Part shown: one piece after another, positions 58,536 to 64,000 of the stretch
Layout: every line of letters begins with the position of its first letter
Position numbering within the stretch: position 1 is the stretch's first letter
Assembly (NCBI RefSeq): GCF_000209165.1
Contig: NC_009045.1
Location: forward strand, 1,178,001-1,242,000
Source: Scheffersomyces stipitis CBS 6054
Lineage: Eukaryota > Ascomycota > Pichiomycetes > Serinales > Debaryomycetaceae
DNA: 64,000 nucleotides
Reading direction: 5' to 3'
Made by a program: the position numbers and the translations under genes
The notes under the pieces: model-generated
What the model was told of the DNA's origin: nothing
The model's database searches: none
Seen by the model: only the letters and a program-made list of their open reading frames with translations

Positions 58536-58926
58536 AATTAAGGATGTGAATTGAAGACTAGTGAAGTACGATTTTGGAGTGAAAAGAATTTCTGAAATGT
58601 AAATATAAATAAATATTCGCAGATTACGCGTTCGTGCACCGCGATCTTTAACTATGTAGACAGCTAGTAAATGTTAACTACGTAGATAATTGAGTAATGG
58701 CATGATAATACCGTCTTGGGACATACTCGGGTAGAAGTAGAGCTTCTTAAACGACTTACATGGCTTTGGTTTGAGATCCAGCTTTATGACGTTATCCGTT
58801 TATTCTTCTGTTTTAGCTCTTCTCCAATAGTTAACATTCGGCTGCGAACTGAAAATTAATTAGATAAATGATGCCTCTCAAATTATTAAATCAAATTCCT
58901 CTTATCTTTATCAACAATTTCATACA
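58536..58926. other. divergent promoter region CSM3 / IPA1
   Basis: 391 bp, with an ACGCGT box near CSM3 and AT-rich sequence near IPA1. No other feature. Confidence 0.6.
58626..58631. promoter_or_regulatory. MluI cell-cycle box (ACGCGT) upstream of CSM3
   Basis: Perfect ACGCGT 91 bp before the CSM3 ATG, suited to G1/S expression of a fork protein. Confidence 0.5.
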
Positions 58927-60012
58927 ATGCAATATGCTGAGCTCTTGTCTCGTTTGAATACCATTTCAGTAGTCATTGATTTCAAGGAAGAAACGATCAA
59001 AGACATATCCAATATTCGTTTACTGGCGCCTGACAAGTTGATTTTATCAACCAAAAGGAACACTCATGAAATACTCCTTCCAAGTCGCCTAATTTCACAA
59101 CCAAAACTTTCGAATTTCAAGCTTGACAACGGAGGATGTCTAAGCTTTACCCTTTCTATCGAGGCAGATACTAATAACAATTCTACAGGTATGGCAAAGT
59201 CGTTCATGTCTCAGTACAACACCAAATGGTCCTGCAAAGATCTTCAAAGGAAAACCCCTGTAATATCTGGGAACAGCAACAAATTTACCTTCAACTGCTT
59301 ACAATGCAGACAAATTATAATAGACTCTCTGGACTACAAGTTCCAGGACATGCCATCAGAGTTCTGGTACGAACTCATGGATTTCTGGCATTGCCACAAA
59401 CCTCACGACGACAAGCCTCACGACAAATCATACGAAGGACAACTAACACCTGCTAATGATAGACATATCATCATAGGAAACCATTATCTTCTTGTAAATA
59501 GATGTGTGAATGTAGTTGCACAAGGTGAAGACATCAAATGTAGTAGTTGTGGTGGATATTTGGGAGCAAAATTCCTGAATACCATGAGGTTGCTAAAATG
59601 GAGATTGTCACTTCAATACCAATGTGATGAGAAAGTAGAAATAGAGACGTTTCCTTCTTATTTATTCATCTACAATACGATTATAGACCGCATCAACTCA
59701 TTGGCAACAAGAAAGTTCATGTTTCAGAATAAAGGCCACAAATGGTTCTTCTGGGTAATGAACGTCTCGTTGGACATTGCTATTAATGACGGTTTCTTGA
59801 AAAATACCTTAAAAGTACTCTACTGCAAAGATAATGAGGATTCAAATTCATCTGATGAATACGAGTCATTAGACATCCCATATCCTGAGCTCTTCGAAGA
59901 GTTTATTGCCCAATTAGACGGAATAAATCAGTCTTTACCGCTTTCTATGAGGAATCTATATATCAATTCTACAAAGTATGATCTAAGCTATATTTCTCAA
60001 GAGCTTCCTTGA
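58927..60012 (+). CDS. IPA1: Ipa1-like protein (UBE3D / HECT_2 family)
   Basis: A 361-residue protein of the UBE3D-type family. Signature blocks are FNCLQCRQIII (Cys pair), MPSEFWYELMDFWHCHKPHD (the family's W-x-E-L-x-D-F-W-H-C-H-K-P motif), IKCSSCGGYLG (second Cys pair) and MRLLKWRL, implying a zinc-stabilised core. Family knowledge: S. cerevisiae Ipa1 (YJR141W, 347 aa) is essential, is needed for pre-mRNA cleavage and polyadenylation and contacts Ysh1; human UBE3D was described as a ubiquitin ligase binding cyclin B. The start is a clear ATG. Its last 44 nt overlap the 3' end of PPX1 on the other strand (59969-60012). Confidence 0.85.
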   Translation: MQYAELLSRLNTISVVIDFKEETIKDISNIRLLAPDKLILSTKRNTHEILLPSRLISQPKLSNFKLDNGGCLSFTLSIEADTNNNSTGMAKSFMSQYNTKWSCKDLQRKTPVISGNSNKFTFNCLQCRQIIIDSLDYKFQDMPSEFWYELMDFWHCHKPHDDKPHDKSYEGQLTPANDRHIIIGNHYLLVNRCVNVVAQGEDIKCSSCGGYLGAKFLNTMRLLKWRLSLQYQCDEKVEIETFPSYLFIYNTIIDRINSLATRKFMFQNKGHKWFFWVMNVSLDIAINDGFLKNTLKVLYCKDNEDSNSSDEYESLDIPYPELFEEFIAQLDGINQSLPLSMRNLYINSTKYDLSYISQELP

Positions 60013-61207
60013 CGATAGGGACTACCTGTTTTCTGGATGCCTTGATATTCACCTGGTTATAGATCTTGAATATACCCTTGGAATCAGTATTGACTTTAGT
60101 TAACTTGGTTCCAACCTTGTCAGCACCGTAGACTGAGTCGTTCAATTGAAGTGGCTCCTTAACCAACGAGTCTAATTCGTTGAATCTGGCATTGGCCTTG
60201 TCCTCGTAGTAGTAGCAGAACTCTCTTGTATAAATGTTCGTTTCCTTCTGGGTGTAAGATGAAGTAATCACCAAGGCATCCACATTGAAGTCGACAAGAG
60301 CTTTGGATAAGGTTTCGCGTATTTCTTCGATGGTGTAGTTGGATAAGACCCATTTCAACGACTTTCCAATTGAACTGAAACCGACATTATCGCCGCTCAA
60401 AAAGCTGAATTGCTTGTAATCCTTACGCAAAACATCGACAAATCTGAATCCACTCAAGTCCTTCTTGGCAGTTTTCAACTTCTTGTAGAAGCCAGCAACG
60501 ATATCATCACCAGCATCAGGGCCAACAAATTGTTTGATGATAGGAGCGTTGCCAGCGCCAAGATCTAAGATCTGCTTATATTTGCTGAAGGCAGAAACAT
60601 CTCCTTCTTCCACCTTTTGGGTCATGTTGGAGGTGTCTATAAGTAAAGGACCCAATAAAAGTTCTATTATATCTGAATTTTGCTTAAGCAATGCATCGTT
60701 TCTGCCGAGCTGATCGTACCAGTAGTTGAATACCAAACATGAGTTAGAACCGTTGGAGTGGATGATTCTAGGATGAGAATCCAAGAAAACTCCCTCATCT
60801 GCATGATGGTCAATTATGCTTACAACCTTCAACTTGCCTTCGTTCATGCGCTGGTGCAAGAGGTCGCCCTGGATATTACAATGATCTACAAGAATCAACT
60901 CGTTGGTAGCTCCACCAGATAAGATTTCAAAGTCTTCTAAGAAGTACAACAAGTCTTCTGTAATAGAATGCGATTGCAACAAAGATTCGATGTCTCTTCT
61001 CAACTTGAGGTCTTCCTTCGGAATGTTAACCAATGGAATCACATAGCTGTTGTTATCTTTGAGATTTTCAAAGTACGAATATGAGACAGCACTGATAACC
61101 GAGTCCATATCTGCCGATTGGTTACCAGTGACAAACTTGTATGGAAGAGGCAATGCATTTGCATTGATTTTGCTTCGCAAGTTGACAAGAAATGTTTTCA
61201 CTGACAT
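59969..61207 (-). CDS. PPX1: exopolyphosphatase Ppx1
   Basis: A 412-residue DHH/DHHA2-family exopolyphosphatase that trims inorganic polyphosphate to Pi. Metal-binding motifs are intact: GNQSADMDSVISAV (Asp33, Asp35), LVDHCNIQG (Asp108, His109) and the DHH triad in SIIDHHADEG (Asp133-His135), with LLGPLLIDTSNMTQK beyond. The C-terminal DHHA2 domain contains DFNVDALVITSSYTQKE and ends with a short helix. Its length matches yeast Ppx1 (397). Its stop codon lies inside the IPA1 coding region, so the two genes overlap tail to tail by 44 bp. Confidence 0.96.
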   Translation of the reverse strand: MSVKTFLVNLRSKINANALPLPYKFVTGNQSADMDSVISAVSYSYFENLKDNNSYVIPLVNIPKEDLKLRRDIESLLQSHSITEDLLYFLEDFEILSGGATNELILVDHCNIQGDLLHQRMNEGKLKVVSIIDHHADEGVFLDSHPRIIHSNGSNSCLVFNYWYDQLGRNDALLKQNSDIIELLLGPLLIDTSNMTQKVEEGDVSAFSKYKQILDLGAGNAPIIKQFVGPDAGDDIVAGFYKKLKTAKKDLSGFRFVDVLRKDYKQFSFLSGDNVGFSSIGKSLKWVLSNYTIEEIRETLSKALVDFNVDALVITSSYTQKETNIYTREFCYYYEDKANARFNELDSLVKEPLQLNDSVYGADKVGTKLTKVNTDSKGIFKIYNQVNIKASRKQVVPIVKEALEKYSLDHTL

Positions 61208-61616
61208 CTTCGTGTTTTAGAATAAGTAACAGAAAAGACGCTTGTTATGTTTGGTTGAGAAATTCTTTCGGGTTCATTAATTCGTATTTGTTCGCGCTTC
61301 TGCAGCAGCAGAATAAAGTTGACAATGCACATCAGCCGTGCTGCAATAGTTTAATTGAAGTCCATAATTCCAGTACAACGTATTTTGCCATACTTTTATA
61401 TGTGCTTTGTTCGTAGTATAGTGTGGTAGGCAACAAACAATTCTAAGTTAATATATACTGAAACTACGAATCCAAACCGGTTAACTTGCATGAAGTGCCA
61501 ATGTACAAGTTCAATTCTGTACTACATACTCTACTAAGTCTGTAATTCATCATCCACCAGAAATGTGTAATTAGTGGTCCATATCAATATATATAATGCC
61601 TCCAAAGAAAGCTCTT
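61208..61616. other. intergenic, PMT4 3' to PPX1 5'
   Basis: 409 bp between two minus-strand genes. AT-rich; small open frames have no protein character. Confidence 0.55.
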
Positions 61617-63893
61617 CTACTTGGCGTAGTGCAACTTGATGTCCAACCATTGTCTAGCCTTGACCTCCTCAACAGACAAGGTGGTATCACCGTAGGTGAT
61701 TGGTCTGAAGTAGAAGAAGAACCACACAATGCCGATGGAACATCCGGTCACAATGACTGTGCTCTTGATCTTGTTGTACACCGTAGGGCGACCGTTAGAA
61801 TCACGAATATTGTTGCTCGAGATAAAATCGACCAAACCACCAGAAAACAATGCAGCCAACAAATGGGCTGGCAAGTAATGGTGCAAGAACTTTTGACGAT
61901 TCATTAAGAAGAAGGGGAAGAAATGAGCACCCCATCCGGCAAAGAGGAATCCCAATGTGTTGTACAATTTGGATCTTGCTCTGTCACTCAAAATGTATAC
62001 ATGACGACGACGAGTGACTTGATCAGCCAACAACAACCCCAAATAGATTGAGAGGAAACAAACTTCCAACCAGAATCCAATAATATTACCGGTGAAGAAT
62101 ATCTGTCTACGGTTGTCGTTATCGTTGTAGAAAGATACACCGGACAAAGCCAATGGCCAGGTTTCGGGCTGTGATGCAAAAGGGTGTTCAGAAGACAACT
62201 GATTGTTGTGCTTGAACATCAATCCTTGCAATTCCCACCATTTCTTAAAGAATGACAACGTCTTGACTTGCTTGGGTACATACTTGGATCTTGGATCTAT
62301 AGGGTCCATGTCTACAATGTCGTCGATAGTCCAGACGTTGTCAGAGTCTTGCGTCTTTTTGTTACCAGAGACTTCCTGATGGCCAAAACCCCATTCTGGC
62401 AAGACTTCATCGTCGTGTGTCCACATGGCCACTACGGTGTCTACATGGATAATACGCAATGGTGTACCTTTAGTCTTGATGACTCTCCTTTTGTTTTTGT
62501 TTTTGGTAGAACCGGATCCACCGAATCTCAATCTGAAGAGAGTCTCGTTGAACTTGGTCACAGCAGCGTCTTCGCCGTAAGCAATGGTGAACTCTTCATG
62601 TGTAGCTTTTAATGGGGAAGCAACATCATGGGCAAGCAAATACCCACCAGTTCCTACATGCCTGAACCTGACAACATCGTTGGTGTACACATCAGTACCT
62701 CTTGCGACGTCTTTGGAGCTAGGAACAATTTCCCAGTGGTTGTTGACGTCTTCGGCTTCTTTGCTGTCTGGGTCAAAAACACAAGTAACCTGCTGAGTAT
62801 TGGACGAGACTCTTCCATCCTCATAACGCAATGGATATGAGTGTAAATGCGAGTGCAAGAAAGCGTCAGTATCTTTATGTTTTATGGTGATAAGATCGTT
62901 ATAGTGAACGTTCTTGGACAATTTAGCCATAGGGGATTCGAGCAAAGTTTCCTGGAACTCAGCTGACATGAAATTGTCACCAGGGCCAGATTTGGTCAAA
63001 ATGGCAAAATGCACGTAAAACCAGAACAAGTAGATAATGAAGGGCATGATGATCAATGACCACAATCTGGCTGCAAAATGCTTCGAAAACTCAGGAATTG
63101 TCAATCCCTTCTGATAATCCAACAAAATCCACAACTCGTGGATTACAGCAATGCCGATCGTCACATAAGTGAACACACCTACATATTTTGTAGAAATAAC
63201 CAAAGATAAACTCACTCCAGTAGCTGTCAACCATGTCCACCACTTCTGGGAGAAGGGCTGCTTTCTGTATGTCAGGAACTTGGAGTACGCATAAATAGTC
63301 AAGGCAACAGCGAAGATCAAAGTGGCATCCAAGAGAATTAATCTAGAATCAGCTACATGGGCATTGTCGAAACAGACTATGAGAGCTGCGAAAAGACAGC
63401 CAGCAACAGAAAATCCCAACGTCTTCATTGTCAAAAACATCACAGGTACTGTAAGCGTACCCTGAATAGCCAGAAGTGCTCTCAAGGGAATGTAGGGCAC
63501 TTTGTTGGTGATGTAGGAGTCGCCAATGTTCTCGAACTTAAAGGCACCATCGTAACGAATCAACCAACCAGCAAAGGCTATAAGCAACTTGGCAAAAGGA
63601 GGGTGCAAATCAAAGAAGTACGTTCTTTCCAAGTAATACGAGGCAAACTTACCGAAATGGACTTCGTCAAACACAACTTTGTCGGGTATGCTAATGTGAT
63701 AGAAACGAGTGTATGCGGCCAATATGGTGATGGCTGCAAGAGCTACTTGGTACTTGTACTCTGGCTCTTTGAATCCACGAGCTTCTTCTTCCAACTCGCG
63801 GAGCTTCTTTAAGTCGTCATCTTCTTGGGCAGCAGAATTGCCAACGGCGTTCTGGCCCTTTTTTGGCCCTCTTTTCCTTAAAGTCAGCGACAT
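61617..63893 (-). CDS. PMT4: protein O-mannosyltransferase Pmt4
   Basis: A 758-residue integral ER enzyme transferring mannose from dolichol-phosphate-mannose to Ser/Thr of secretory proteins. The first luminal loop has the catalytic FDEVHFGKFASYYLERTYFFDLHPPFAKLLIAFAGWL block, which reads as the Pmt4 rather than the Pmt1 or Pmt2 type. About 10-11 membrane segments surround a large luminal MIR region (about 330-510) with TIKHKDTDAFLHSH, VRFRHVGTGGYLLAHD and LRIIHVDTVVAMWTHDDE. Length equals yeast Pmt4 (762). Family knowledge: Pmt4 works as a homodimer on membrane-attached, Ser/Thr-rich substrates. The start ATG is at 63893; only about 107 bp of upstream sequence is in the window. Confidence 0.95.
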   Translation of the reverse strand: MSLTLRKRGPKKGQNAVGNSAAQEDDDLKKLRELEEEARGFKEPEYKYQVALAAITILAAYTRFYHISIPDKVVFDEVHFGKFASYYLERTYFFDLHPPFAKLLIAFAGWLIRYDGAFKFENIGDSYITNKVPYIPLRALLAIQGTLTVPVMFLTMKTLGFSVAGCLFAALIVCFDNAHVADSRLILLDATLIFAVALTIYAYSKFLTYRKQPFSQKWWTWLTATGVSLSLVISTKYVGVFTYVTIGIAVIHELWILLDYQKGLTIPEFSKHFAARLWSLIIMPFIIYLFWFYVHFAILTKSGPGDNFMSAEFQETLLESPMAKLSKNVHYNDLITIKHKDTDAFLHSHLHSYPLRYEDGRVSSNTQQVTCVFDPDSKEAEDVNNHWEIVPSSKDVARGTDVYTNDVVRFRHVGTGGYLLAHDVASPLKATHEEFTIAYGEDAAVTKFNETLFRLRFGGSGSTKNKNKRRVIKTKGTPLRIIHVDTVVAMWTHDDEVLPEWGFGHQEVSGNKKTQDSDNVWTIDDIVDMDPIDPRSKYVPKQVKTLSFFKKWWELQGLMFKHNNQLSSEHPFASQPETWPLALSGVSFYNDNDNRRQIFFTGNIIGFWLEVCFLSIYLGLLLADQVTRRRHVYILSDRARSKLYNTLGFLFAGWGAHFFPFFLMNRQKFLHHYLPAHLLAALFSGGLVDFISSNNIRDSNGRPTVYNKIKSTVIVTGCSIGIVWFFFYFRPITYGDTTLSVEEVKARQWLDIKLHYAK

Positions 63894-64000
63894 CTACAGA
63901 ATCTACTAATTGTTCTAGTTCTGGAAATGTTGACTGTTGAAGTGAAAATATCTGTTTCCGATGAAAAATCGTTATATGCTACCGAATTGAAGTCTGAAAA

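Overview
The window looks like ordinary nuclear DNA from an ascomycete yeast, most likely a CTG-clade species (Scheffersomyces, Spathaspora or Debaryomyces type). The reasons are budding-yeast proteins throughout, few and short introns with TACTAAC-type branch points, strong TTG and AGA codon bias, in-frame CTG apparently absent from the most biased genes, and a mixture of S. cerevisiae-like and Candida-like genes (an EFH1-type APSES factor, an HPPD, an RTA1 pair). Species and genetic code are inference. I see no tRNA or rRNA gene, no CRISPR array and no intact transposon.

Left part (1-21.5 kb): the 3' end of IMP dehydrogenase, a calponin-type SCP1, and MAK16 with RRPE and PAC promoter elements. 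A 2.7 kb gap with one orphan ORF follows, then two tandem RTA1-family membrane proteins, an oversized 4-hydroxyphenylpyruvate dioxygenase, an EFH1-like APSES regulator, an AVT1-like vacuolar amino acid transporter, and a very long MRN1-like RNA-binding protein.

Middle (21.5-47 kb): a 4.8 kb ORF-free divergent region leads to GSP1 (Ran). Then come YHC1 (U1C), ATP14 (spliced), a coiled-coil protein, a single-pass membrane protein with an SH3-like end, a mitochondrial GGQ release factor (RSO55-like), MCM5, SMD2 (spliced, 5-nt first exon), YSH1, a HUS1/MEC3 clamp subunit, SER1, GUF1 and ILV1.

Right part (47-64 kb): an unrecognised basic protein, MET5 (sulfite reductase beta), NBL1 (borealin-like), RPN10, a spliced GAF-domain protein, CSM3, IPA1 overlapping PPX1 tail to tail, and PMT4, whose start lies near the right edge.

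The genes are not a pathway cluster, but themes recur. Replication and checkpoint genes (MCM5, HUS1/MEC3, CSM3) each have an ACGCGT box upstream. RNA processing is represented by YHC1, SMD2, YSH1 and IPA1, and amino acid or sulfur metabolism by SER1, ILV1 and MET5. Convergent gene pairs are packed 34-400 bp apart or overlap, while two divergent intergenic regions (EFH1-AVT1 and MRN1-GSP1) are greatly expanded. Several candidate start codons in the window are not ATG; I moved starts to ATG or to spliced first exons where the sequence supported it. No convincing new multi-gene system was found. The most interesting items are the paired GCGACATTT promoter motif at three loci, the large MRN1-GSP1 gap with its nested inverted repeat, the enlarged HPPD, and the orphan basic protein with C-terminal octapeptide repeats.
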